Part shown: piece after piece, positions 14,829 to 22,941 of the stretch
Numbering within the stretch: the first letter of the stretch is position 1
How the letters are laid out: each line of letters opens with the position of its first letter
Source: CAYSGX01 sp964518215
Lineage (GTDB): Bacteria; Bacteroidota; Bacteroidia; Chitinophagales; CAIOSU01
DNA: 64,000 bases
Reading direction: 5' to 3'
Assembly (NCBI GenBank): GCA_964518215.1
Contig: CAZFFP010000001.1
Span: 1-64,000, forward strand
The notes under the pieces: generated by a model
What the model saw: the letters and a program-made list of their open reading frames with translations, nothing else
The model's database searches: none
What the model was told of the DNA's origin: nothing
Position numbers and translations under genes: made by a program

Positions 14829-15802
14829 AGTATAATATTGAAGATGTATCCTGAAATGATAATAAACAGCGTAACCATTCCGAAGTAAATAGCGATGAGT
14901 TTCAGCGACATTACTTTTTTGAGCAGTGTTCCTTCGGGAATTGAAAGTCCTACCGTAGCCATCATAAAAGCAATAGCCGTTCCAAGCGGAACACCCTTTG
15001 CCACAAACACTTGAATAACGGGCACAATACCCGCAGCATTGGCATACATAGGCACAGCCAGAATTACTGCCAGCGGAACTGTCCACCAAGCTCCGGTGCC
15101 CAAATATTCAGCGAAGAAATTTTCAGGCACATAACCATGCATAGCCGCGCCAATGGCAATACCAATAATAACATAGAGCAACACGCTCCTTACAATGTTC
15201 CATGCGCTTCGGGTAATTTCGGGAAGTCGCTCTATTAAAGTTTTAGTTTCTGCTTCAAACCCCTCTGCTTTTGATGAAGTGTTTGAGAGTAATTGTTTTA
15301 CCCAGTCTGTCAGTAGCGGTTCTAAATTGAATTTGCCCAATATCCAACCACCAATAGTGCCCAGCAAAACTCCCGATACAGCATAGGTAAGTGTGGCTTT
15401 CCAACCAAACATTCCTAAAAACATAGCTATGGCAACTTCGTTGACCAATGGCGAAGCGATAAGAAATGATAAGGTTACTCCTAAAGGAATTCCTCCCTGA
15501 ACAAATCCAATAAATAATGGAACAGATGAGCAGGAACAAAAAGGTGTAATGGCACCAAAGAGCGAAGCAAAAAAATATTCTAAACCAAACAATTTTTTAC
15601 GGTTTAGATAATCTCTTAAGCGCTCAATAGGAAAATAGGCATTTACAACACCCATAAGAAAAACAATCAGAAACAAAAGGATTAATATTTTGAGCGTATC
15701 ATACACGAAGAAGTTGAGCGCTTTGCCCAAACGCGTATCTGCAGCAATATTAAACAGCGAATAAATCAACCAATCGGCAAAGTATTGAATCCAATCGAAC
15801 AT
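14825..15802 (-). CDS. ArsP-like permease (DUF318)
   Basis: About eight membrane helices and the motif ITPFCSCSSVPLFIGF place this in the DUF318 permease family, which includes ArsP, an exporter of trivalent organoarsenicals; the Cys pair in CSCSS is thought to bind the metalloid. The start at 15802 (MFDWIQYFADWLIYS) fits the family better than the in-frame ATG seven codons upstream at 15823. It is in an ArsR-led cluster with thioredoxin, ArsF-like and ArsG-like genes. The exact substrate is not shown by sequence alone. Confidence 0.8.
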   Translation of the reverse strand: MFDWIQYFADWLIYSLFNIAADTRLGKALNFFVYDTLKILILLFLIVFLMGVVNAYFPIERLRDYLNRKKLFGLEYFFASLFGAITPFCSCSSVPLFIGFVQGGIPLGVTLSFLIASPLVNEVAIAMFLGMFGWKATLTYAVSGVLLGTIGGWILGKFNLEPLLTDWVKQLLSNTSSKAEGFEAETKTLIERLPEITRSAWNIVRSVLLYVIIGIAIGAAMHGYVPENFFAEYLGTGAWWTVPLAVILAVPMYANAAGIVPVIQVFVAKGVPLGTAIAFMMATVGLSIPEGTLLKKVMSLKLIAIYFGMVTLFIIISGYIFNIIL

Positions 15803-15866
15803 GCAGTTTGATTTTAACAACATCAGGGTTTGTTACAGCAATCAGTGCTGTTAGCCACTACTGAGG

Positions 15867-16103
15867 TTATTTATTTAAAAGTGCCACAATTTCGGTTACA
15901 GGCACTACCCTGCCCTTCACTTTAACATCTTCATCAATCATCAAAACAGGTGTCATGAGAATATTATACTTCATCATTTCCTCAATGTCTTCGATTTTTT
16001 CAACATTGGCTTCAATGCCGGTTTGTTTCAGCGCTTCCAAAACATTATTGTAGGTGTTTTTACACTTAGGGCATCCGGGTCCGAATACTTTGATATTCTT
16101 CAT
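15867..16103 (-). CDS. Small CxxC thioredoxin-like protein
   Basis: The 78-residue protein has the redox motif GPGCPKCKNTYNNV near the N-terminus and the cis-Pro segment LMTPVLMID, as in the redox-active disulfide protein 2 family often found beside DUF318 permeases. The start is ATG 16103, giving MKNIKVFG; the longer open frame is intergenic. It probably delivers or reduces the metalloid thiol complex for the permease next to it. An ArsR-type operator-like site lies 30-55 nt upstream. Confidence 0.8.
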   Translation of the reverse strand: MKNIKVFGPGCPKCKNTYNNVLEALKQTGIEANVEKIEDIEEMMKYNILMTPVLMIDEDVKVKGRVVPVTEIVALLNK

Positions 16104-16134
16104 AGCGTTATATTTTAAACTCACTAAAAAATAG

Positions 16135-16157
16135 TTATTCGCATAACAACGAACTAT
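16135..16157. promoter_or_regulatory. Second ArsR-type operator-like site
   Basis: The site has the form TTATTCG-N8-CGAACTAT. It matches the operator-like site upstream of arsR at 17 of 23 positions with identical spacing. It lies between arsR and the thioredoxin gene, so the genes after arsR may have a separately controlled promoter. Confidence 0.5.
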
Positions 16158-16170
16158 TCTAAAAATTTCA

Positions 16171-16470
16171 TTAATCAAAAAAACCAATCAGCAATCCTTT
16201 CGCTAACGACCAGTTTTCTCTGTTGATACAATACTTTGTTTTGGGTGGATTGATTTCGCCCTGAATCAGTCCGGCATCTTTCAATACCTTTAAATGTTGA
16301 GATAAAGTGCTTGCTGCTATTGGCAGTTCGTCTGCCATGTCGCCATGATAACAACAACTTTGATTCGACAGCAATTGAAGAATAGACACTCTTACCGGAT
16401 GCGATAAAGCATTGGCAAACTTTGCAACTAATTCTTGCTTATCGGTATATTTTTGCTTTGTTACAGGCAT
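16171..16470 (-). CDS. arsR: ArsR/SmtB family repressor
   Basis: The 99-residue winged-helix protein has the ArsR layout: LSHPVRVSILQLL, then the recognition region AASTLSQHLKVLKDAGLI. A Cys pair in NQSCCYHGD, ahead of the recognition helix, is a possible metalloid-binding site. It should repress its own operon until arsenic or a similar thiol-reactive compound binds. A dyad lies 14 nt upstream of the start over the expected -7 region. The gene heads a run of thioredoxin, permease, DinB, ArsF-like and ArsG-like genes on the same strand. The inducer is inferred from the neighbours. Confidence 0.85.
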   Translation of the reverse strand: MPVTKQKYTDKQELVAKFANALSHPVRVSILQLLSNQSCCYHGDMADELPIAASTLSQHLKVLKDAGLIQGEINPPKTKYCINRENWSLAKGLLIGFFD

Positions 16471-16483
16471 TTGAAATGCTCTA

Positions 16484-16506
16484 TTGTTCGTAAATATACG
16501 AACTAT
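16484..16506. promoter_or_regulatory. ArsR autoregulatory operator
   Basis: GTTCGTA and TACGAAC form a perfect 7-bp dyad with a 4-nt spacer at 16486-16503, within the longer form TTGTTCG-N8-CGAACTAT. On the minus strand the centre reads TATATTTA, close to the TAnnTTTG -7 element, so a bound repressor would block the arsR promoter. Confidence 0.65.
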
Positions 16507-16684
16507 ATTTTAAAAGCAAAAAAGCATTTGAATTAAACATAGGAAATACTCTTTATAGCTTAAAGCATACAGTTGTCAGCCGTAAGTCGTTTGCAGATTG
16601 CAAAAGATAATAGATTAATGTAAGTCTTTGAAAGTAATACGAAGCAAACTAAATCTGCCCTCAACATCATCCAAGATAAAAACT

Positions 16685-16711
16685 ACTTACCCTGCTTTTG
16701 GCAGGGTAAGT
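16685..16711 (-). terminator. Terminator after the CBS-domain gene
   Basis: An 11-bp perfect stem (ACTTACCCTGC and GCAGGGTAAGT, 5-nt loop) lies 30 nt after the CBS gene stop on the minus strand and is followed by AGTTTTTATC. This fits a rho-independent terminator. The stem also resembles the short hairpins that occur elsewhere in the window. Confidence 0.6.
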
Positions 16712-16740
16712 ATTATAGGTTTTTGAGTCAGGTTCAATTT

Positions 16741-17157
16741 TTAATACTGCTCCAACATGTAACTAATCACATCGGTGGTAGTTACTATGCCTTTCAGTTC
16801 TCCATTTTCAACCACAGGCAATGCGTGGTATTCTTCCTTGGCAAAAATTTCTGCCACGTCTCTGATAGAATCGTTGGGGCTTACAGTGCGGGGTTTACTC
16901 GTCATTACCTGAGTAATCGAGAGCATTTCCAATACTGCTTCGTCAGACCCTTCCTGATTGTCGAACAATGCCCCGAAAGTAAGGCGATTGATATCGGTGC
17001 GACTAATAATGCCCGATACTTCATTGCCTTTCATTACCGGAAGGTGACGGATTTTGTGCTTTTTCAAAATAGCTACGGCATCTGTCAACCGGTGCGTTTC
17101 CTGCACAACGTAAACATCTTTTGTCATGATATAACTAACAGGTTCTCTTTTCTTCAT
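16741..17157 (-). CDS. CBS-domain pair protein
   Basis: The 138-residue protein is two CBS domains: the first from MTKDVYVVQE to IISRTDINRL (about residues 11-60) and the second from VMTSKPRTVSP to IVTTTDVISYML (about 85-136). A CBS pair forms a Bateman module that binds adenine nucleotides and usually senses energy state. No catalytic domain is attached, so it likely regulates a partner protein. It stands alone, with its own terminator and a TATTTTTG element upstream at 17181-17188. Confidence 0.85.
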   Translation of the reverse strand: MKKREPVSYIMTKDVYVVQETHRLTDAVAILKKHKIRHLPVMKGNEVSGIISRTDINRLTFGALFDNQEGSDEAVLEMLSITQVMTSKPRTVSPNDSIRDVAEIFAKEEYHALPVVENGELKGIVTTTDVISYMLEQY

Positions 17158-17180
17158 GTTGTTTTAATTTTTGTTTAATA

Positions 17181-17188
17181 CAAAAATA
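17181..17188 (-). promoter_or_regulatory. TAnnTTTG -7 element for the CBS gene
   Basis: The minus strand reads TATTTTTG, an exact match to the Bacteroidota -7 consensus, 24 nt upstream of the start at 17157. No clear TTG -33 box is seen. Confidence 0.4.
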
Positions 17189-17307
17189 TTCAAATAGAAT
17201 AAGTGTTATGATGATTAAGATTGGCTTAGTAAGTGATTTTTGTCAGTAAAAATGAGGTATTGTATTAAAAGTTTTTTGGTGCATCTTTATTTACAAAACT
17301 CAATTCT

Positions 17308-18402
17308 ATGGAATTCTTCAGGCGATTGTTTGATTCAGATTTTATGCCGCATGGTCATTGCTACTTTTGGAAACCCGATGTGCTTTGGACCAATGTAATT
17401 GGTGACGGCATAATTGTTTTGGCATATTTCACCATACCATTCACACTATTATATTTTATCTACAAAAGAAAAGACATCAAGTTTTCTTTCTTGTTCGCAA
17501 TGTTTGGATTGTTCATTTTTTCTTGCGGAGCTACACATTTGCTCGATATTATTTCCGTTTGGAAACCGATATACAGATTGGAAGGCTTATTAAAATTATT
17601 TACCGGAACAGTTTCAATTTTAACGGCTGCTATGTTTATAAAAATTATGCCTTTGGCATTGAAATTTCCCAGCAGAAAAATGCTGAAGGATGCCAATCGT
17701 GAATTGAAACAAAAAACCGAAAAATTAGAATTAGCTAATCTTAATCTGGAACATTTTGCTCATGTGAGTTCGCATGATATTAAATCACCGGTTTCAAACA
17801 TTCAGGCATTGGTGCAACTGATGGAAAAGAAAAAAGCCGTGAAAGAAGAACATACTACAGAGTTTGAACTCATAAAACTTTCGGTGAACAATCTCCATCA
17901 AAAAGTTTTGGCAATGGAAAAAATTTTCTCTCTGTCAAAAACTATAGAGTTGCCAAAAGAAGAAGTTTTCTATGAAAAAGCATTAACAGAAGTGAAAGAA
18001 ACTTTGGCAGAACAAATTCATACTCATCAGGCTGTTATCCAATCAGATTTTTCGGTGGCTTCAGTCAAATTTCCAGCCATTCATTTGAACAGCATTCTTC
18101 AGAATCTGATTTCTAACAGTATCAAATTCAGAAAAACTGAAACCCCTCCTGTAATTCATATTGCCAGCAAGCGGGAAGGAAACAAAATATTATTAACCGT
18201 TGCTGACAATGGAATGGGAATTAATTTAGCTTTGCATAAAGACAAACTTTTCGGAATGTTCAGGCGTTTTCACGAAAATACCGAAGGTTCCGGAATTGGT
18301 CTGCACATGATAAAATCTATTTTAGACTCGAATGGCGCTGAAATAGAAGTGGCAAGCGAAATTGATAAAGGAACTATTTTTAAAATTTATTTTAAACTAT
18401 GA
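17308..18402 (+). CDS. Histidine kinase with ethylene-receptor-like membrane domain
   Basis: The first 125 residues form three membrane helices that align without gaps to plant ETR1 at an offset of 8. Asp33, Tyr40, Ile43, Pro44, Ile70, Cys73 and His77 match ETR1 Asp25, Tyr32, Ile35, Pro36, Ile62, Cys65 and His69; the last two bind the copper that holds ethylene. A coiled linker follows, then a HisKA-type box with His156 (SSHDIKSP) and an HATPase domain (NLISNSIKF, DNGMGI, GSGIGLHM). There is no GAF domain. The stop overlaps a response-regulator gene by 4 nt. Ethylene or copper sensing is inferred from these residues. Confidence 0.9.
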   Translation: MEFFRRLFDSDFMPHGHCYFWKPDVLWTNVIGDGIIVLAYFTIPFTLLYFIYKRKDIKFSFLFAMFGLFIFSCGATHLLDIISVWKPIYRLEGLLKLFTGTVSILTAAMFIKIMPLALKFPSRKMLKDANRELKQKTEKLELANLNLEHFAHVSSHDIKSPVSNIQALVQLMEKKKAVKEEHTTEFELIKLSVNNLHQKVLAMEKIFSLSKTIELPKEEVFYEKALTEVKETLAEQIHTHQAVIQSDFSVASVKFPAIHLNSILQNLISNSIKFRKTETPPVIHIASKREGNKILLTVADNGMGINLALHKDKLFGMFRRFHENTEGSGIGLHMIKSILDSNGAEIEVASEIDKGTIFKIYFKL

Positions 18403-18791
18403 AAAAACTCAACAAAGTGCTATTGGTAGATGACGACCCTGCATCTAATTTTCTGTCGAAGATGACTATTGTGGAAAATGACCAGACAACACTGGTAGAT
18501 GAAGTTAAAAATGGCAGAGAAGCACTGGAATATTTATTGAGCGTTGATGCTTGTCCTGAGTTAATTCTTTTAGACCTGAACATGCCGGTAATAGACGGTA
18601 TAGAATTTCTCGAAATTTATAAAGACTATGTGAAATGCAAAGACTATTCAAAAATTGTCATCCTCACCAGTTCGCAAAGAAGCAACGATAAAGCTCAGGC
18701 ATTGAACTCCGGTTTGGTTTCCGATTTTATCGAAAAACCACTCACCGAAGACACTTTCAGATTATTGATAGAAAAGCATTTTATAGAATAA
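18399..18791 (+). CDS. Single-domain response regulator
   Basis: The 130-residue protein is one receiver domain: acidic pocket LLVDDDPAS, phospho-acceptor Asp in LILLDLNMPVIDG, the Thr/Ser in VILTSSQRS, and the conserved Lys in FIEKPLT. There is no output domain, so it must act through a partner protein, like CheY or Rcp1. The ATG overlaps the kinase stop (ATGA), so it is almost surely the partner of the ethylene-receptor-like kinase. Confidence 0.9.
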   Translation: MKKLNKVLLVDDDPASNFLSKMTIVENDQTTLVDEVKNGREALEYLLSVDACPELILLDLNMPVIDGIEFLEIYKDYVKCKDYSKIVILTSSQRSNDKAQALNSGLVSDFIEKPLTEDTFRLLIEKHFIE

Positions 18792-18898
18792 TGTTCCTGT
18801 TTATCGTTTAATGTTTCCAATGGTTATCATTAACTGTGTATTTGTGAAAAAACTTTGCTTTTAATTTTTCTATTTTCGTTTGTTCATAAAAAACAGCT

Positions 18899-19768
18899 AT
18901 GCAGGCAGGAAAAGACGGATTTCGAAAAAAATCGCAGCCTTCATTTTTTTATTCTATTGTAAGCATTACTTTGGTTCTGTTTCTACTCGGAATTCTGGGA
19001 ACTTTCGTATTTCTATCGCAAAAAATCTCTCGTTACTTTAGAGAAAACATAGAAATTACTCTAATCTTGAAAGATAATTTAAATGAAGTGGACATATTCA
19101 GTTTTCAAAAGGCTCTCGACCGAGAGCCTTTTGTAAAATCTACGGAATACCTTTCAAAGGATGAGGCTGCAAAAATCATGAACCAACAATATGGAGAGGA
19201 CCTTGAAGTATTGGGCTACAATCCTCTGTATGCTTCTTTAAATATTTACCTGAATGCTGATTTTGCCAACGATGACAGCCTCAAAGTAATTGAGGAACGA
19301 CTGTTGCAAAACCCTATGGTTGAAGAAGTATATTACATGAAAGCCCTGATAACATTGGTTAATAAAAACATCAGAAATATCAGCCTTATTTTGGGAGGAT
19401 TGGCGGCTTTAATATTTTTTATTTCTCTTACGCTTATAGACAGCACCATACGACTTCTGATGTATTCGCAACGTTTCCTCATTAGAAGTATGCAGTTGGT
19501 AGGCGCTACCCGGTGGTTCATTATTAAACCATACATAGGCAGGGGCATTTTTAACGGAGCGATGAGTGGCATCATAGCAGTGATTGCTCTGTTGGGCTTG
19601 TTGTATTATGTTCAAAATCGTATTCCTAACTTTATTGAGCCTAATGATTTGATGGCTTTCGGAGTAATTTTCCTGTTGGTGATATCTACCGGCATATTGA
19701 TTTCGCTAATAAGCACTTGGCTTGCTGTAAGAAAATATCTTCGACTGCAGTTAGATGATTTGTATTAA
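18899..19768 (+). CDS. ftsX: Cell division protein FtsX
   Basis: The 289-residue protein has the FtsX layout: one N-terminal membrane helix (SIVSITLVLFLLGILGTFVF), a periplasmic domain (about 50-160) and three C-terminal helices of the FtsX/MacB permease type. The segment SMQLVGATRWFIIKPYIGRG is characteristic. FtsX pairs with the ATPase FtsE and controls peptidoglycan hydrolases at the division site. ftsE is not in this window. The length and topology are typical. Confidence 0.9.
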   Translation: MQAGKDGFRKKSQPSFFYSIVSITLVLFLLGILGTFVFLSQKISRYFRENIEITLILKDNLNEVDIFSFQKALDREPFVKSTEYLSKDEAAKIMNQQYGEDLEVLGYNPLYASLNIYLNADFANDDSLKVIEERLLQNPMVEEVYYMKALITLVNKNIRNISLILGGLAALIFFISLTLIDSTIRLLMYSQRFLIRSMQLVGATRWFIIKPYIGRGIFNGAMSGIIAVIALLGLLYYVQNRIPNFIEPNDLMAFGVIFLLVISTGILISLISTWLAVRKYLRLQLDDLY

Positions 19769-19861
19769 ACGATTTTAGCTCCAAGTGCACACATGGTTTA
19801 TTGCTTCCTTTATGACATCAGGACATGAAGCATAGGCTGTCCAACCTGCATTTTTTCATTA

Positions 19862-20299
19862 TTATTTATTGCAATGCTTTGCGTAATTATCTAAACTTTC
19901 ACTAATGGATTTTTCTAAAACTACGGCTACGATTTTTCCAAGGAAAGGATAGCGGCTACCCATTTCGATAGAATAGTCTAATTCTGTATTGCCATTCGGA
20001 AGTGTTTTAAAAATCATCGATCCATAATGATGGTGCAAAGGAGTTCCTTTGCTGATTTGATATTCAATTAGGTGTGGACGCTCTGCTTTTCTGATAGTTT
20101 CTTCAAATGGAAGTAAAGGAATATGGATTTTTCTTACGGAATCTATTCCATTCACATTAGCAGCATCGGAGCTGTCAACAATTCTGCTCATGCGTTGCCC
20201 GAAAATTTTTCCCAAATTTTCATGGTTGCTGAAATCTGCCCAAACTTTATCAATAGGGGCGCTGAATTCTTTGTGAAATTTTACTGTATGAATTTTCAT
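19862..20299 (-). CDS. SRPBCC-fold protein
   Basis: The 145-residue protein has the START/SRPBCC pattern: HKEFSAPIDKVWADFSNHEN at the N-terminus, a central set of beta strands (YGSMIFKTLPNGNTELDYSI) and a long C-terminal helix (VAVVLEKSISESLDNYAKHC). The fold binds hydrophobic ligands in a deep cavity. There is no signal peptide, so it is cytoplasmic. The ligand is not evident. It is divergent with pyrC and convergent with ftsX. Confidence 0.75.
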   Translation of the reverse strand: MKIHTVKFHKEFSAPIDKVWADFSNHENLGKIFGQRMSRIVDSSDAANVNGIDSVRKIHIPLLPFEETIRKAERPHLIEYQISKGTPLHHHYGSMIFKTLPNGNTELDYSIEMGSRYPFLGKIVAVVLEKSISESLDNYAKHCNK

Positions 20300-20362
20300 G
20301 CTTTAAATTTTCAATGCTTAATTACAGCAATTAAGTGTTAAAAAAAATAGAAATTTTGATAA

Positions 20363-20394
20363 TTGCACAAAATTCAAGACTTATCTTAGCTTTA
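20363..20394 (+). promoter_or_regulatory. Candidate pyrC promoter, TTG-N21-TAGCTTTA
   Basis: TTG at 20363-20365 and TAGCTTTA at 20387-20394 are spaced by 21 nt, matching the Bacteroidota consensus except for the last base of the -7 box. It ends 29 nt before the pyrC start. Confidence 0.5.
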
Positions 20395-20423
20395 TACTAT
20401 TTAACTGATGAAAAAAAAAGAAA

Positions 20424-21767
20424 ATGAGCAAAACATATCTCCTTAAAAAGCCTCTTATTATCAACGAAGGAAAGCAATTTTATGCCGATGTATTGGTAAA
20501 AGCTGGTATTATCGCACAAATTGACTCGAATATCTCTTGTGAAGAAAATCATGTGGAAATAGATTGTATAGGAAAAATTCTCATTCCCGGGCTGATTGAC
20601 GACCAAGTGCATTTTAGAGAACCGGGCTTAACCCACAAAGCTGAAATTTATACCGAAGCAAAGGCTGCCGTTGCTGGCGGCATTACCTCATACATGGAAA
20701 TGCCTAATACTGTTCCTAGCGCTGTAACACATAAACTATTAGAAGACAAATATGCCCGTGCGGCAAAGGTTTCATTAGCAAACTATTCTTTTTACATTGG
20801 CACTACTAATAAGAATATTGACGAAATAAAAAAAACAAATCCAAAAAATATTTGCGGTGTAAAAATTTTCATGGGTTCCTCTACAGGAGATATGCTGGTA
20901 GATAATCCTGATGCACTTGAAGCAATATTTCGGGAATCGCCAACTTTGATTACTACTCATTGCGAGGTTGACAACATTATAAAACAAAATGCAGAAGAGT
21001 ATCGCTCACAATTTGGAGATGATATTCCAATGAAATATCATCCACTTATACGTAGTGAAGAAGCCTGTTATCAATCCTCAGTTTTTGCGATTTCATTGGC
21101 AAAAAAGTTTAACTCTCGACTACACATTCTACATATTTCTACTGAAAAAGAAACGCATCTTTTCGATAATGCGATACCTTTAGAAAAAAAGCGCATCACT
21201 TCCGAATGCTGTATACATCATTTATGGTTCAGCGATGCTGATTATGAAACCAAAGGTGCGCTCATAAAATGGAATCCTGCAGTAAAAACTGCTGCCGACC
21301 GTGAAGGTATTTGGAAAGCACTTAATGATAACAGAATAGATGTTATTGCAACCGACCATGCACCCCATACTTTTGAAGAAAAACAAAACACTTATTTTAA
21401 AGCTCCATCGGGCGGACCATTAGTGCAGCATGCCCTGCCGGTTCTGCTGGAATCATATCATCAGCGAAAAATTACTTTGGAACATATTGTTCAGAAAGCT
21501 TGTCATAATGTGGCAATACTATTTCAAATTGAAAAACGCGGTTTTATTCGCGAAGGATATCATGCAGATTTAGTATTGGTAGATTTGGAAAAACCATGGG
21601 TAGTTTCCAAAGAAAATATTCTTTATAAATGTGGCTGGAGTATGTTTGAAGACAATCAGTTTCAATCAAAAATTTCGCACACATTTGTAAACGGACATTT
21701 GGTTTATGACAATGGCAATTTTGACGAAAGCATTAAAGGTGAACGATTAAGTTTTGAAAGAAACTGA
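20424..21767 (+). CDS. pyrC: Dihydroorotase
   Basis: The amidohydrolase fold of 447 residues catalyses ring closure of carbamoyl-aspartate in pyrimidine synthesis. Visible signatures are DDQVHFREPGLTHKAE, the carboxylated Lys in GVKIFMGSSTGD, metal ligands in TTHCEVDN and LHILHIST, and ATDHAPHTFEEK near the end. The usual first metal-binding His of the HxH motif is Gln here (DQVH); from memory this variant is common in Bacteroidota dihydroorotases. The gene stands alone with its own promoter. Confidence in the family is high. Confidence 0.93.
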   Translation: MSKTYLLKKPLIINEGKQFYADVLVKAGIIAQIDSNISCEENHVEIDCIGKILIPGLIDDQVHFREPGLTHKAEIYTEAKAAVAGGITSYMEMPNTVPSAVTHKLLEDKYARAAKVSLANYSFYIGTTNKNIDEIKKTNPKNICGVKIFMGSSTGDMLVDNPDALEAIFRESPTLITTHCEVDNIIKQNAEEYRSQFGDDIPMKYHPLIRSEEACYQSSVFAISLAKKFNSRLHILHISTEKETHLFDNAIPLEKKRITSECCIHHLWFSDADYETKGALIKWNPAVKTAADREGIWKALNDNRIDVIATDHAPHTFEEKQNTYFKAPSGGPLVQHALPVLLESYHQRKITLEHIVQKACHNVAILFQIEKRGFIREGYHADLVLVDLEKPWVVSKENILYKCGWSMFEDNQFQSKISHTFVNGHLVYDNGNFDESIKGERLSFERN

Positions 21768-21975
21768 CGTGATGGTAACAAAATATCAGTAACTAATTCT
21801 GAATCAATGCCTGTGGGTTCACTTTTTTTCTTAAAAACAATGAATCACATTTCCGCTGAGTTCATCCTTTTGCCATCGGGCAACAACCAACTCCTCCCTG
21901 ACTTCCGCGCTGTGATTTTACTTAATCATAACGTGAGATTTATAAAGGAATAGCCATAAATCTAATATCTATCCT

Positions 21976-22941
21976 TTAAAGCAGCCCCTTAATAATATCA
22001 TCAACGCTTACGCCTTCGGCTTCGGCTTTGTAGTTTTTCACGATGCGGTGGCGCAAAATGGGCAACGCTACGGCTTTCACATCTTCAATATCGGGAGAGT
22101 ATTTGCCTTTCAATGCCGCATGACATTTGGCTCCCAAAGCTAAAAACTGTGAAGCTCTCGGACCTGCGCCCCATGAAAGATAGTTGTTCACTTCGGCAGT
22201 AGCTTTGGCAGTTTGCGGGCGGGTTTTCACCGCAAGATTCACGGCATATTCTAATACATTGTCGGCAATAGGCACTTTTCTAATCAGTTGCTGAAAGTAT
22301 AGAATTTCTTGCGCGCTGATTTGTTTTTCAATAGTTGCCATATTGGCGGTGGTAGTGCTTTTCACCACATTCAACTCTTCTTCAAACGATGGATAATCCA
22401 CCACAATATTGAACATGAAACGGTCTAACTGCGCTTCGGGCAACGGATAAGTGCCTTCCTGCTCAATAGGGTTTTGTGTGGCTAAAACGAAAAACGGCAA
22501 ATCTATTTTATGCAATGCCCCGCCAACGGTTACATTGCGTTCCTGCATGGCTTCGAGCAAAGCCGCCTGAGTTTTGGGCGGTGTGCGGTTGATTTCGTCA
22601 GCTAAAATTATATTGGCGAAAATAGGTCCGCGAATGAAACGGAACCCTTGCCCCTGCTCGAAAATTTCTGAGCCGGTAATATCTGAAGGCATCAGGTCGG
22701 GGGTGAACTGCACCCGTTTAAATTTAAGGTCGAGCACATCGGCAATGGTGTTCACCAAAAGTGTTTTGGCAAGACCGGGCACGCCCACCAAAAGGCTGTG
22801 CCCATCGCAAAACAAAGAAATGAGCACAAACTCGATAACTTCATTTTGCCCGACTATTTTTTTGGCAATTTCCTTTTTTAGTTTACCGTGTGTGGCAGCG
22901 AGCGCGTCAATAGCTTCTACTTCAGAATTAAATTGCGTCAT
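21976..22941 (-). CDS. MoxR-type AAA ATPase
   Basis: Walker A is GVPGLAKT (residues 53-60), Walker B is IILADEINR (about 110-118), and EAMQERNVTVGG and ATQNPIEQEGTYPLPEAQLD are MoxR hallmarks. MoxR proteins are chaperone-like ATPases, often paired with DUF58 and von Willebrand A proteins, but none of those partners is in this window. Its start overlaps the stop of the upstream SurA-like gene by 4 nt, so it is the last gene of the chaperone cluster. Confidence 0.92.
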   Translation of the reverse strand: MTQFNSEVEAIDALAATHGKLKKEIAKKIVGQNEVIEFVLISLFCDGHSLLVGVPGLAKTLLVNTIADVLDLKFKRVQFTPDLMPSDITGSEIFEQGQGFRFIRGPIFANIILADEINRTPPKTQAALLEAMQERNVTVGGALHKIDLPFFVLATQNPIEQEGTYPLPEAQLDRFMFNIVVDYPSFEEELNVVKSTTTANMATIEKQISAQEILYFQQLIRKVPIADNVLEYAVNLAVKTRPQTAKATAEVNNYLSWGAGPRASQFLALGAKCHAALKGKYSPDIEDVKAVALPILRHRIVKNYKAEAEGVSVDDIIKGLL

